DNA of 64,000 nt from Glebionis coronaria (GCA_025667525.1 CM046875.1:287636140-287700139), one strand, 5' to 3'. Positions 47,662-60,649 are shown, counted from the stretch's first letter. Translations and numbers: made by a program. Notes: generated by a model not told the origin, from the letters alone.

Positions 47662-47891
47662 ACACCTGAAAATGCAAAAGAAAAAGAAAGCAAACACAAA
47701 GACAATATATATACACAATAAAAATAAAATCTTTTTGGATTTTTTGAAATTTTTAATTTTTATGTATTTTTATCAATTTTTAATTTTTATGATTTTTTGA
47801 ATTTTTTAACAAGAAAATAACGCTCACAAGTGAACGGATCCCAAAAAGCAACGCGTCTCTCACAGAAAACCGTTAATCTTGACGAAAAGAG
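47662..47891 (-). other. Leader of element H
   Basis: T-rich plus-strand leader ending in the GTGAACGGATCCCAAAAAGC and ACGCGTCTCTCACAG block shared with TRI. Confidence 0.6.
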
Positions 47892-47906
47892 CCGGCAGCG
47901 GCGCCA
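47892..47906 (-). other. Primer binding site, element H
   Basis: ccggcagcggcgcca, tRNA-Asp type. Two bases separate it from LTR end TATTA (sense). Confidence 0.85.
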
Positions 47907-47908
47907 TT

Positions 47909-49779
47909 TAATAACTAGCTTTTACCTAGTAAGAAAATTATCGTTCTAGTGTTCTAATCGAATTGATCTAGGTTCTCTATGTGACTCTAATGTTCTTTGG
48001 TGGAAACAAAAATGTGTCGTTGTAGTATTTAAAAGTGCAAAACAATTAAAGTAAAATGACTTTAATGTAAATCTAAAACTAATTTAAAATAATGGGCGAG
48101 TATTTTAAAAACGTGACGGAAAGTAAATTAATAAAATGACAAAAGTTAAAAGCGTGACGGAAATTAAAATTAGACAAAGTATTAAAATGAAAGCGTAAAA
48201 TTAAACAAGACAAAACATAGAAAATAACCCACCGTCGGAATATATTCCGATGAGACTCACCATCGGAATGTACACAAACCTCACAATCGGAATGTTGATT
48301 GGAACCTTAGATCGGAATACCCTGTCACTTATTCAGATCGTAATGTCCAAACAAACCCTTTGATCGGAATGAAAACTAACTCCATATCGGAATGTCACCT
48401 ATCGGAATATGGCCCAGATCGCATTGCAGTCCAGATCGCAATGTGTCAGATCGCAATACAGTTCAGATCGGAATGATACTAAGAAAAATTGGGCGGCACT
48501 TCGTTTTAGTGAAGCCTTAAGAGCCGTCGCAATCCCGATCGCAATGTGCGATCGGAACCTTGATCGGAATAAGGGGGTAATTCATTCTATCGCAATCCCG
48601 GATCGGAATGCAAAACCCTTTGGCCAATACTATCACTATCGGAATGTGGTAAAGCAAACCGTCGCAATGTGGAGAAAACCCTTACCTTCCGATGGATACA
48701 AATTCGTAATAAGCTCGAATCTTAATAAGCTATTCTAATAAGCAGTAACAAAATAAATTCGAATGAAATGAAAACAAGGCGAGACAAAAAGTTAAAAAGT
48801 TAAAACCTTTTCAAAATTTAAAAGACGAAACTTAAATGAAATTAAAACTTAAAAAGTAAAACTTTTAAGAAAACTTTCAAAACAATTAAGCCAAATACCA
48901 AATAAGCACATAAGATTGTCAAACTTATGGCTATTTCGTATGAAGTCTTAAAAGGAAAAAGAAAAGACAAGACTTTTAATCAAATAAGCAATGGATTAAG
49001 CAAACCCTTGCTTAATCCGAAATTCAAAACGAATCAAAAAGAAGAAGAGTAGAATGAGATTTACAAAAGTAAACTTGATCAAATGATAAAGAAAGATTAA
49101 AGACACGAATTTAAAGAACACAAATTAAAACACTTACTTGGAAATTAAAGGGATAATTAAAGTGCAAAACATGTATTAAAAATGACAAGTAATTAAAGGT
49201 GCATAAAATAAAAGTGGAAGAGCTAATTTGTCAAGTTATCCAACAAAATGAAAAGTGATTAAAACTAAACTATATATAGGGGAGGATTAGGAAGCTTCCT
49301 CCCCTCCTTCCTTTTCTCTTAATTGCAAGATTAAGTCCTTCCTTCTTTAATCTTCTTTTAATTGCACCATTAGTCCTTAAGCCTTTATTCTTCATTAATC
49401 TTGGACTGTATATGGTTTTGTCTCGGGATTTCTTTGAACTCGTCTTGTAATTCTTCAATAAATTAGACTTGAGTTCTTCGGCTTTAAGTAAACTTCCGTC
49501 TCTTGACTTTTTCTTCGATAAATCTTCAGAATTGGTCTTGGACTTCCGTTCTTTTTGCACTCTTGACTTCTCGACTTCGTCTTTCATCTTTTTCTTCAAT
49601 AAAAGCCCGTGAATGCCCGTGAATGCCCGTGTTTTCTCCACTTTTCACCTTTTCATCCTAAATCACAACAAAAACACAAACCACGCATAATTCCGACATA
49701 AAAGACATAAAATACACGCTTTGGCTCGGTTATTATTGTAATTAAGTGGTAGAAAGGATGGGTGTTTACACACCTATCA
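47909..49779 (-). repeat. 5' LTR of element H
   Basis: TAATAACTAG to CACCTATCA, followed by CAAGC. TATA box 49270-49279, motif array 48228-48690. A small tandem duplication of GAATGCCCGT (about 49610-49632) is not in the other LTR. Confidence 0.9.
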
Positions 49780-49784
49780 CAAGC

Positions 49785-50910
49785 GTATAACGAGATCATT
49801 GTCATTATAAGTTAGTAATGCTAACACTACTTAGATACCCTAATCACGTACTTAGACTCCCTTAATCCTAAGTGATATCTCTTATATTTTATTTTTGTCT
49901 TGAATGTTCACGAGGATACATTTTTTACTTATGCGTGGTAGAGATTAAGGTCCAAAAATAGAGTCATAACAGTGTAACCAAGACCATCGAATTAATAACC
50001 TCCCCTAATAGACAACGATTTCAAAAAATTAAGTCAACAAGAAGGATCGTTAAACACGGTTTTATAACAGTTTTGAACATGAGACTTATTACCAAGACTT
50101 TTATACGCTCCCTAACGGATGGGCCTTATTATCATAGGTTTACGTCCATCTTTTATTCAACTCCTCCATGGAGCTTTTATTATGACTTCGGTCTCGTCTT
50201 GCCTTTTATTTAACCTCGCCATGACGTGTTTATTATGGCCAAAGACGTATATCCTCACGCTAAAGCGAATTTTGGATCTTTAAAGCTTCAAAGTTTAAGG
50301 CTTGTTCACTTTCAATTTTGCCTTGATTTTTCGGCCTTGTGAGCTTGAAATTTTTGCTTGATTTAGGTGAGTGAGCACTTAAATATATTATTGGGTGAAG
50401 CTTTCGATTATTCGGGGTGCCAATACTTCAAAAGGGTGTCGCTGGTGATACCTTAATGTTTTCCCAATTTAATTACATGGAAGCTACTAGAAAAGACTAG
50501 AAACCAACAATCAAGACTACACCGCTAAGCCAATACTTATTTGCAAAATATATATACAAGCGAAGGGAGAATAAGCAAACAATTAGAACACATGAGTTTT
50601 TGAAAGAATACGAGTACTCTACGTTTAGCATAGTAACTTATAATTAACTCTATCATTTCTCGTCCTCATTTAAGAGACTTAGCCTAATATAAAGTTAAGG
50701 AATAGAAGCGAAGTGCTCAACACGCACGGTCGAGTCAAAAATTACTCTTATTCTCGCCATCGGAAAATCTACATTCGTGTCTTTAAAGACTTATGAAAAC
50801 ATGAGAAATATTTTAAAATTTTGCCATTTTTAGCCTTATTTGCAACAAAACGATAACAAAACGAAAATTTTTGGAAAGCCTGAAGGCGTAAGCAAGGCAA
50901 GTATCTATTC
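49785..50910 (-). other. 3' non-coding region of element II (after H)
   Basis: Resumes the element II sequence broken at 40579. It shares short blocks with family 2 (acgagatcattg, cttagactccctta, ATCTCTTATATTTTATT) but is otherwise distinct. No ORF is supported. Confidence 0.65.
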
Positions 50911-50980
50911 ACCCCCCATACTAAAGTTAAACATTGTCCTCAATGTTTCGAGTCTAAGGGTAGAATACCCCCATACTAGA
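50911..50980 (-). other. Internal PPT copies M2 and M3 with hairpin, element II
   Basis: accccccatactaaa (50911-50925) and acccccatactaga (50967-50980) repeat this family's own PPT (TTAGTATGGGGG in sense). AACATTG-TCCT-CAATGTT at 50930-50947 is the same hairpin as in family 2. Confidence 0.72.
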
Positions 50981-51281
50981 GACGAAGTTGAATGCTTAAT
51001 CTAGCATGGAAAGGGTGGAACCGTTAAATATATAGCCGTTTATGAAGTGTGATAATAATACCTAAGGTTAGAACATCAAAGGATATATCAACTGGATATC
51101 GAGAAATTCTTCAAAGCAAACGATCGAGTGCTCACGTAAAACGAAACACGAGAGGCTCCAATCGTGAAGATGATGATCTAAAATCCACAATTCACAAACA
51201 ACCACAAAACAAAGGTTGGAAGGGCACAAATCCCCTCACATAAGCTACATTAGAAAGAGATAATATGTACATGGATAAGCA

Positions 51282-51343
51282 TGGGATCTCCCCCAGGAGG
51301 CACCTCGTATTTTTATTACCGAGTCATGAGCTCCACTCGATCC
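51282..51343 (-). other. Conserved end-of-coding block, element II version
   Basis: GGGATCTCCCCCAGGAGGCAC replaces the AAGCGCTT part, but CGAGT-N10-ACTCG (51320-51339) still forms the hairpin 13 bases past the integrase stop. Confidence 0.65.
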
Positions 51344-51351
51344 CCTTAATA

Positions 51352-54300
51352 CTAATTATCATTGGGGAAGGTGACTTGGTCGAGGTCGTCCAAAGAAGGG
51401 ACTTCCCCACCAAAGTAGTGCTTCAACCTATGACTATTCACCTTAAAGTTAGGACCATCATTTTGAGCCAGCTCGATGGTCCCATAAGGAAATACTTGGT
51501 TAATGGTGAATGGTCCGGACCAACGGGATTTCAACTTGCCGAAAAATATTTTCAATCTTGATTTAAAAAGCAACACTTGATCTCCAATGTTAAAAACACG
51601 GTTTTTAATTTTAGAATCATGAAACTTTTTGGTATTCTTTTTGTAAATCAATGAATTCTCATAAGTAATGTCTCTCAATTCATCCAATTCATTCAATTGC
51701 ATTTTCTGGTGTTTTCCCGTGGTCTCAATGTCATCATTACAATGTTTAGGGCCCAATAAGCTTTGTGTTCGAGTTCAATTGGCAAGTGACAATTCTTCCC
51801 ATACACGAGCTTGTAAGGAGTGCACACAATGGGCGTCTTATAGGCGGTACGGAAGGCCCATAAAGCATCGTCTAACTAATCCGACCAAGATTGTCAGTTT
51901 TCTTCTATCGACCTCTCCAAAATTCTCTTTAAAGCTCAGTTTGAAACCTCGACTTGCCCACTCGTTTGTGGGTGATAAGCCGTAGAAAGCCTATGTGTAA
52001 CCCCATATTTCTTTAGAACCTTTTCAAATTGGTCGTTACAAAAATGGGTTCCACGATCGCTTATGATAGCACGAGGGGTTCCAAACCGAGAGAATAATTG
52101 CTTCAAAAACTTGACTACCACACGAGCATCGTTCGTGGGCAAAGCCTTAGCTTCCACCCACTTGGATAGGTAGTCAACGGCGACAAGGATGTACTTATTA
52201 CCACGAGATGATGGGAACGGCCCCATAAAATCAATGCCCCACACGTCAAAGATCTCACACACTTGGATGATATTTCGTGGAATTTCATCATTTTGTTAGG
52301 TTGTTCCTTGACGTTAGCATGAGTCACACGACTTGACAAGTGCTTGCGCATCTCGGTAAATAGTAGGCCAAAATAAACCGGCATCAAAGACCTTCTCTTC
52401 CGTGAGATTAGCACCATGGTGACCACCCGTGGGTGCCTCGTGACAAGCTCTAAGGATGTTAGTACATTCGGTGCCAAAAACACAACGTCGAATAATTTGA
52501 TCCGCACAATTCCGAAATAGGTAAGGGTCGTTCCAACAGTAGAACTTGACGTCACGAAAGAATTTCCGTTTTTGTTGAGTCGTCATACCCTTAATGATGA
52601 AGTTGCCTGCATGGTAATTTTTTATGTCCGCAAACCATAGGGTGGAAGAATCTGTCTTGGAATTCACTACACCGAGTGTCTCGAGAGGAAATGTTTCGGT
52701 GATTTCCTTGTTCTCGTACACACTTTGGTGAGGATCTTCCAATCGAGAGAGGTGATCGGTCGCAAGATTCTCGGCTCCTTTTTTGTCAAGTATTGTGACA
52801 TCAAATTCTTGTAGGAGGAGAATCCAACGAAGTAATCTCGGCTTAGCATCAAGCTTAGATAAGAGGTACTTGATAGCCGAATGGTTCGTATACACTATGC
52901 TTTTGGTCAAGACGAGATATGGTCGGAATTTCTCAAATGCATACACCACGGCAAGGAATTCCTTTTCCGTTGTGGTGTACTTAAGTTGAGCCTCGGTCAT
53001 CGTTTTGCTAGCATAGTGAATAGGCAAGAAGTGTTTTTCATGACGTTGCCCCAAAACGGCCCCAATAGCGTAATCACTAGCATCACACATGAGCTCAAAG
53101 GGGAGGCTCCAATTGGGTGCAACAAGAATGGGAGCTTCGGTAAGTTTCCTTTTAAGGATTTCAAAGGCTCGAACACAATCTTCGTTAAAGACGAAAGGAG
53201 CATCTTTTTGAGGAGGTGTGTAATGGGTCGAGATATCTTTGAAAAATCCTTGATGAATCGAGGATAAAAGCCCGTGTGGCCTAGGAAACTCCTAACTCTC
53301 TTAACGGTTTTGGGGTGAGGTAATTTGGTGATGACGTATATCTTAGATTTTTCTACCTTAATCCCCGCTTTCGAGACCTTGTGCCCTAAGACGATCCCTT
53401 CTTTACACATAAAATGACATTTTTCCCAATTGAGCACAAGGTAGGTTTCCTCATAACGTTTCAACATTTGTTTCAAATTTCCTAAACACGAAGTGAACGA
53501 ATGACCAAACACGGAAAAGTCATCCATAAAGACTTCCATCATCTTCTCGATCATGTCATGAAAAATAGCCATCATACACTGTTGAAAAGTTCCCGGTGCA
53601 TTACAAAGTCCGAATGGCATTCTACGATAGGCAAACATTCCATATGCACACGTAAACGTAGTTTTTTCTTGATCACGAGGATCGATAGGGATTTGGAAGT
53701 AACCTGAAAAACCATCTAAAAAGTAATCGTTTCCCGTAAGTCGCTCCAACATTTGATCCATGCAGGGCAAGGGAAAATGGTCTTTCGAGTAGCGTTATTT
53801 AACTTGTGATAGTCAATATACACCCTCCAGCCGGTCACGAGTCGAGTTGGAATTAACTTGTTGTCATCATTTGGCACAACGGTCATTCCTCCCTTTTTAG
53901 GGACACAATGAATGGGGCTCACCCAAGGGCTATCGGAAATAGGGTAAATCATTCCCGCATCAAGTAGTTTAACAACTTCCTTTTTGATGAAGTCGTGAAT
54001 TTTCGGGTTCACCCTCCTTTGACATTGGATTACGGGTTTGTAGTCTTCCTCCATTAAGATTTTGTGTGTACAAAACTTAGGGTCGGTACCCTTAATGTCG
54101 GATAATTTCCACACAATTGCCCCTTTGTGAGCCTTCAAGACATCGATAAGTGCGGTTTTTTCATCATCCGAAAGATCCTTCGCAATAATAACCGGCAACT
54201 TATCGTCTCCTTCCAAGAATACGTATTCGAGGTGAGGAGGAAGATCTTTCAACTCGAGGATTGGTGGTTCCTCGATTGAAGATTTGGGTTCGATACTCAT

Positions 54301-54754
54301 AACCTCCACCGACGGAGGAAATGGGAAATCGTTTAGAAAATCCTTGATAATTGAAAAGTCCTCATCGTCGTCGAGGACTTCATTAGAAGTTCGAGGAACG
54401 TCGAATTGTTCCAAAGTAAAACCACCTCCTTCAAATGGAGTGAAATATGGTGTCGAATTATCAAGAATTGGATCGAGCATAGTGGGATTGCCACTATTTG
54501 CTTCATCGGTAAACCCTAAAATTTCTTGTGAAAATTCTTCACAAACGACATCGATCATATCAACATGGTTCATAGTCGCGATAGAATAAACATGAGAAAG
54601 TTTTGAGTTTTGAGTTGCGTTTATAACAAGTTCCTCGTCGTTGAAATGTAAGGTGATTTTTCTAGCATGCACATCAATTAATGGCATTGACGTATCTAAA
54701 AACGAACGACCTAAAATAAGAGGAACTTGAGGATCCGTGGGAATATCGGCTATG
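51352..54754 (-). pseudogene. pol: pol of element II (protease end, RT, RNase H, integrase), frameshifted
   Basis: In sense order: protease C-terminus (QVPLILGRSFLDT) from 54754; RT with WRVYIDYHKLNNAT, FLDGFSGYFQIPID and FMDDFSVFG; RNase H with [26 protein letters not shown] and TDHLSRL; integrase zinc region ([10 protein letters not shown]...SCDSC); core with [20 protein letters not shown] and GQVEVSN; C-terminal GPF module ([18 protein letters not shown]). Frameshifts near 53770, 53040 and 51850-51940 and stops near 52280-52312 and 51873 make it non-functional. The RT segment lacks about three residues before FLDG. It is truncated upstream by element III; gag is absent. Confidence 0.88.
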
Positions 54755-55819
54755 ATGAGATGACATTTATACATGATCTCATCGTTCTTTTCGGGCTTTA
54801 AATGCATTAAATGTCATAAAAATACTATATATATGCTTGTGTTTGTTTACTTGGTTATTTTAGGTATGGATATCATGAAAAAGACAAAAGATCACAAGAA
54901 ACAAGGAAAAACGAACACGAGAAACGAAGCCGCACAATGAACCGGGCCCTAGTTATGATTTTTCAAAGAAAAGACCTTGAAGTATTGAAGATGTTCAAGA
55001 ATGATCCCTTATCAATGAAAAAATGACACTTAAAACCCTTGTATATTGATAATTTACAAGTTTGGTCCCTTAAGTTTGTCAAAATTACAAAAATGTCACT
55101 CAACTTTGAAGATTTGGCAAGTTTACTCCCTCAAGATTAAAGAAATGTCAACAATGGTCCTCCATAATGTCAAGCATACCATGAAGACCTTCAAAGTTCA
55201 AGAATGTACAAGATCAGCCCTTGAAATGTCCAAAAATGTTCAAAACAAGTCCTTATTATCCTTGATACAAAGTTTTGGGGCAAAAGTGTGAAAATGGAAA
55301 GTTTATTAACAAAGTAAAATGGTTTAGTGGATGGAAATACTTGTTATACACATTTCACCAAAGAACAAGGACCAAATGTGTACACTAAAACTTTTAAATA
55401 CACAAACACGCGCCAAACAATTCCAACCCACCTTTTTCGGATCAAAAGTTACTACTGTTCACCCTATGAACCCAGTAACTAACTCGCTTAAAAAAAGGGT
55501 TATTTTCAATTACCCTTGGCATACATGTGATTCAACCCTACACGAATCATTCCCACACTTCACATCATACACCACTCCACCCAATGGTCCCCACCATTCA
55601 AGTCGTCCACCTATCACATCACACCTTAACCTCCAAGGAATGCCACGTGGGAATATCAATGATTTAGACTCATTACTTGGTCCCAAAGGATAAATGAATG
55701 TTTTGGATCAGTTTGGACATCTCAATACACCTCAAGCATCTAGAAGAGTTCAAGGGCATTTAAGGGATTTCTTAGCTAGGGTTTCTAGTTTTTCATTGTA
55801 AACTCAGCCTTAAATGGCC

Positions 55820-55827
55820 TATAAAAG
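55820..55827 (+). promoter_or_regulatory. TATA box of the element III LTR
   Basis: TATAAAAG in GGCCTATAAAAGGACCC context, about 1.06 kb into the LTR. U3 is therefore about 1.1 kb and R-U5 about 2.6 kb. Confidence 0.7.
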
Positions 55828-57632
55828 GACCCACAACCTGTGTTGAGGCCTTTGTTCCAGTTTTACTCTTTAACATTGTAATTCCTTTTTAAAATTTATA
55901 AAAATTTGGTATTTTGAAGAAACTGTAATTCTTTTTTATGTTTTTGAAAGTTGGTGTTGTTTAAGAGTGAAGCTGAGTTCCATTTATTGATTTTAATGTG
56001 CTTTGATCTTTGGATTGAAGCACGTTTGGTTTTGAAAAGGTTTTCAAGTTTTGAAAAGTTTCAAATCCTTGGTTTTGTTTGGTTATTTTGACTGATCTAA
56101 CCCCAACCAAAAGCTATAAGCTCTTTCAAGCTTGTTGACACCAAGCTTGTGAAGGTTTATCAACCTTTGGTTGGATTGTTTGTTGCTTGTGTTGAAGATT
56201 TCAAGGCCTTGAGGTTCTACTATGAACCATCAACCAAGGTTTCATATCATCTTCCTTGTCCAAGTACCTTGGTCACTCTCTAGCTGTTGAGAGTGGTCCA
56301 AGGAGCATTACTGATCCTCCTAGGAAGTTTTTGAGGATAGGTTCACTCTTTATCCCCTTTTATCTTTTATAAATTTTTGTTTAAGTCTGCTATGCTATTT
56401 GCTATGTGATTCTGTGATTTTGTTTTTGTGTTTCAATTTTTATTGTTTAAACTTGTTAGTTGTCACCTTATTGAGATATTTGAAAGATAAAATCAGTAGG
56501 TTGTTTGTGGAAATAAAAATTTTGTTTGAAAAAGGACTAAAACAAGGTTGTTTGGATTTTTGGATCAAAAGGCCTTGTTGCCTTGTGCCCTTGGTTCTTG
56601 GTCTTTTTCTACACTAAACAAGTTATTTGTCACCTGTTTTGGTCATTGGTTAAGTGTCATAAGGTTTGGAAAAGAGTTTGCAAGTTTTGGAAAAATCTGA
56701 CAAAAGTGGTTTGAAATTAGTCAAACATTTCAGCAAGAATAAATCTTTGTTTCTTGGATTCTGGGTCTGATTTTTGGTTTGAGAAGAGTTTTTGTGATAA
56801 GCTATCTGTGCTATATCTACTTCTTGAATTTGGTGGCTTATTGAGTGAGCTAGGGCTTATAGAAGTTGGCTGAAGTGGTCATTTGCATCAGCAAAGTGAC
56901 CACCTCTATTTTGCCTTGTAGTTGTTTACCTAGTGCTTGCCTTGCTAATTTGTTGCTTGACATTTGTTATTGTGCTGCTTGAGAACTTATCTTGCTATTT
57001 AGATTGCCTGTTTGAGTGCTTATAAGCTAACTGGCTTATTGGCCATACTTGTACCAAAATTAAAATCATTTGGCTAACTGGCCTCTTGATTCAAAAGGAT
57101 TCAACCTTGATTCCTTCACAAAAGTTGCTCAAAACAAGCTAATAAACAGGTCCTCGCAATTTGGAAAACTTTGGTGCACTTTGACTTTTGGTCAAATAAG
57201 CTCTATTTGGCTTATTTTTTAGTTATGCTTATTGGTACATGCAACAACTTAGTTTTTGTGATAGGTGTCATTTTTCTCAGCTTATTATCACATCTGAAAG
57301 GTTTCAGCTCAACTGGTTAAGGTTTTGCTAGAAAACTAGCTTATTTGTTTTTTTTAGTGTGCTTATTTGCTTCTACAGCTTATTTCACTTGGATTTTTGG
57401 TGGTTTTTTTGTTGGTTATTCTTAATTAAGCTATTTGTGAGCTTTTGCAAAAAGAATCGGCTTTTGAAACCTTCTAGAACTCAAACCCGACTATTTTTTC
57501 GTTTTGTGAAAAAGTTCTTTTCAAAATTCTGGCTTATTACTTGAGCTTTTTCAAAATTTATTTTTGCAAAAGGGTTTATAATCTCAATAGAAGGTTGTAT
57601 GTTTAAGCAAAGCTTATGGCATTAGCTTATAG

Positions 57633-57658
57633 CTTAATGGGCTTATTGGCCCATTAAG
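57633..57658 (+). other. Conserved LTR hairpin, family 1 copy 3
   Basis: Same 10-bp stem (CTTAATGGGC/GCCCATTAAG); the loop differs by one base from the other two copies. Confidence 0.7.
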
Positions 57659-58430
57659 AATAAGTTGTTGGTTATTTAAGTTGTGATAAGCTCACTTTCA
57701 GCTTTTGGGCCTTTAGACTTTTGTGCTTAAAATTAAATATTGAGTCAGACTAGTGATTTTAGGCTTAATTGGTTAAGTTTGATTTTTATTAGGCTAAAAA
57801 GCCCATTAAAGGGTCTGTTTTGGTTTTTAGCCCATTTGGGGTCCCAATAGGGGTATTTTGGTATTTTCTCTTTCATTTTCTATTTATTTAGGTTAAAATA
57901 AACTAGTTTGCAAGTTATTAGAATTTTTTATAATTTTAGAATTTTTAATATTATTTTAATATTTTATTTTTAGTTTAATTCATTTTAAATAGTTTTAATA
58001 GTTTTAAAATTTAGGAAAAATACTTTTAGTTAAATTAAGTCATTTTAGAGTTTTACAAATTGAAAAATCTTTATTTGGGATTTTTATTAATTAATTTGAT
58101 TTTTAGGCTTTAATTAGCATTAAAAAATTAATAATTAATTAAATAAAAAGTTTGGTACAGTTTTGATCATTTGTAAACCCTAATATGATTTTTAGGAATT
58201 TTTGCTAATTTTTGGGGAATTTTTTGAATAAATTTTTATTTTGTCTACTTTTACGGTTTTACGTTTTGTCGTCGTAGTATAATTTTCTCGTATCCGTCAT
58301 TCTCTTTTCTCATCTTTTCTTTCAATATGAATCCAAAATATTAAAAGTTATTCACACACAATAAACCTCCTAGGGAAAATGAACTTTGGGTCATTAGCAT
58401 TTGACTTTCCCTAAAATCATTTGTTTAATA

Positions 58431-58875
58431 GTTTAGGGCAACGTCATGAAAAGCACTTTCGACCTATCCATTATGCTACCAAGACGATGACCGAGGCTCA
58501 AATGAAATACACTACAACGGAAAAAGAACTACTTGCCGTGGTGTATGCTTTTGAGAAGTTCCGACCTTATCTCGTCTTGACAAAAAGCATCGTGTATGCG
58601 GATCATTCGGCTATCAAGTACCTCTTCTCTAAGCTTGATGCTAAGCCGAGATTGCCCCTTTAGATTCTCCTCCTACAAGAATTTGATGTCACCATACTTG
58701 ACAAAAAAGGAGCCGAAAATCTAGCGGCCGATCATCTCTCTCGTTTAGAAGATCCTCGCAAGAATGAGTTCGAGAACAAGGAAATCACCGAACCATTTCC
58801 TCTCAAGACTCTCGGTGTGGTGAATTCTAAGGACGACACCCCATGGTTTTCCGACATTGAAAATTACCATGCGGG
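58431..58875 (+). pseudogene. RNase H fragment of element III
   Basis: Homologous to the element II RNase [46 protein letters not shown], then [20 protein letters not shown] and a linker ending YHAGN. A TAG at 58661-58663 replaces a Trp (TGG to TAG). The fragment starts at the deletion junction and ends where the K LTR begins. Confidence 0.85.
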
Positions 58876-59109
58876 TAATACAAAGCTTTTTGGCTAAGTA
58901 TAAAATATTATCGTCCGAATCTTTTCGAATTGATTATTGGAAGAAAGTGCGACTCAGTTGTTCTTGGTGGAATAATAAATGGGTAAAAGTTATCTATTTT
59001 AAACTAAAAATAAAAATGTCGTTGAAAGTTTGAAAATTAAATCTAAGATAAAACAAGTTAAAACAATGCTAAGTAAAAAGGCAGGAAAAATTAAAGTTGG
59101 AAAATAAAA

Positions 59110-59640
59110 ACAATTCAGAAAACTACCAATGAAACTAAGTCTGAGAAGAAGATAATTTGAATTTCATAAAAATAGATATTTTCAGAATAAAGAGAAATTC
59201 AGAGAAATGGTTTCTTCGGAATAACAAGATTTTCAGAATAATGAGATTTTCGGAATAACAATATTTTCGGAAAAATGTTTTTTTGGGAAAAATGGATGAT
59301 TTCAGAAAAATGGAATTCTTCATAAAAACCAAAGTTTTCGGAAAAGTTACTATTTCGGAATAACAGCTTTTTCAGAAAAAACAGGTTTTCTTCGGAATAA
59401 GTACTTTTTCAGGAAAATTGGTATTTCGGAAAAACAAGCTTTTCAGAGATATTTTCGGAATACTAGAATCTTCGGAATAACAGGTTTTTCGGAAAAAAGA
59501 TGGTTTTCATAAAGACGAGTGTTTTCGGAAAAATGACTTTTCAAAGAAATGATGAATTCAGAGAAATGGTAATTTCGAAAAAACTATGAATTCAGAGAAA
59601 GGGACGATTTCAGAGATTTAAAACCTTTTTCCGAAATTGT
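59110..59640 (-). repeat. TTCGGAA/TTCAGAA motif array in the K LTR
   Basis: Some 25-30 TTTCGGAAWAA or TTTCAGAAWAA units, at the same place in the LTR as the arrays of TRI and H but with a different, T-rich consensus. Confidence 0.8.
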
Positions 59641-60198
59641 TTAAGCACAGATATAAATAAACAGTAACATCGAAACCTAGGAATTAAGCTACTAATGAGC
59701 ACAAACCAAACAAGCAATTAACCAAAACTTCAACCAAATAAATTTTAAAAAGAACTAAATAAGCCACAAATTAAAAACTCTAAAAACTTTAATTAATCAA
59801 AACATATAAATCAACTAATAAGCAATCCTATTAATCTATCAAAACAACTTAATCAAGAATAAGCCAAACACTAAAAGATTAATAACCACAATAAGGTCAA
59901 AACATCCACCACATCAAAACTACAAGATCAATCACAAGAACAATCAACCACATAATCAAAGAGATGAGATTAACTACATGATTATCAAGATTAAGAAAAG
60001 GATTAAGAAAGGTAGAATGAGAATTAAGAAAATAAGCTTGATTGATTAAAGATTAATATCAAAAGATTACAAGATTAATGGAAAGATTAATAAGTTTGAA
60101 AGAAAAACTAAAGAGAAAAATAAAACACATTTAAAAATTAAACTACAACTATTAAAAACTAAAACACCTAACACCCTCCTAATGACACATTAGGAGGG

Positions 60199-60206
60199 TA
60201 TTTATA
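60199..60206 (-). promoter_or_regulatory. TATA box of the K LTR
   Basis: TATAAATA in sense, at the position of CTATATATAG in TRI and H. Confidence 0.6.
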
Positions 60207-60649
60207 GGAGGTGGGGAGATTACATGCTTAAGCTATCTAATTTCTTTCTTCTTGACTCTACTCGACTTAATTTCTTTGTCTTTCTCGACGTCGTCTCAGG
60301 ATTTGTCGATATAAGTTGAACTTGTCTTATAATTTTCTTCTAAAATTAGACTTGAGTTCTTCGACTTCATTAAACTTTCATCTTTAGACTTTTCTTCGAT
60401 AAATCTTCAGAATTGGCCTTGGACTTCCGTTCTTTTTGCATTCTCGATCTTTCGACTTCGTCTTTAGTCTTTTTCTTCGATAAAAGCCCGTGATAGCCCA
60501 TGTTTTCTTCCTTTTGCATCTTTTGGTCCTAAAACACAATAAAAACACAAACCACGTATAATTCCGACTTTTACGACATAAAATACACGTTTTAGTCTTG
60601 TTATTATTGGAAATAAGTGGTAAAAGGATAAGTGTTTTCACACTTATTA

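Larger units (their letters stand above)
40580..49779 (-). mobile_element. Element H: non-autonomous gag-pro retrotransposon (family 2)
   Basis: LTRs of 1862 bp (40580-42441) and 1871 bp (47909-49779), target duplication CAAGC (40575-40579, 49780-49784), tRNA-Asp primer site and PPT. Between them are only gag and protease with an acidic tail; there is no RT, RNase H or integrase and no sign of a recent deletion. Removing H restores the conserved 3' region of element II. LTRs differ at a few tens of sites by eye, so H is older than G. Confidence 0.92.
54755..58430 (+). repeat. LTR of element III (family 1, truncated at its 3' end)
   Basis: Starts TGATGAGATGAC, homologous to the reverse complement of the element I LTR right end. 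TATA box at 55820. GCTTATT-rich section 56990-57700. GGCCCA cluster and hairpin 57633-57658. It ends at TTTAATA instead of the CATCA terminus. Confidence 0.85.
54755..58875 (+). mobile_element. Element III: family-1 element with a large internal deletion
   Basis: Opposite orientation to element II, inserted in its protease. It consists of a 5' LTR lacking its last ~75 bp (54755-58430), fused directly to an RNase H fragment in the same orientation (58431-58875). Primer site, gag, protease and RT are deleted. The element is then cut by K. The first ~50 bp of the LTR happen to extend the minus-strand pol frame to 54807, which should not be read as pol. Confidence 0.82.
58876..60649 (-). repeat. 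3' LTR of element K (family 2, 1774 bp)
   Basis: TAATACAAAGC to CACTTATTA. The left boundary is set by alignment with the H LTR start and by the break in the RNase H reading frame. Motif array at about 59110-59640 with TTTTCGGAATAA/TTTTCAGAAAAA units. TATA box 60199-60206. Confidence 0.8.

Noticed and set aside
54755..54807. N-terminal 18 codons of the element II pol ORF
   Set aside because: These codons are element III LTR sequence read on the opposite strand; the pol similarity starts left of 54755.
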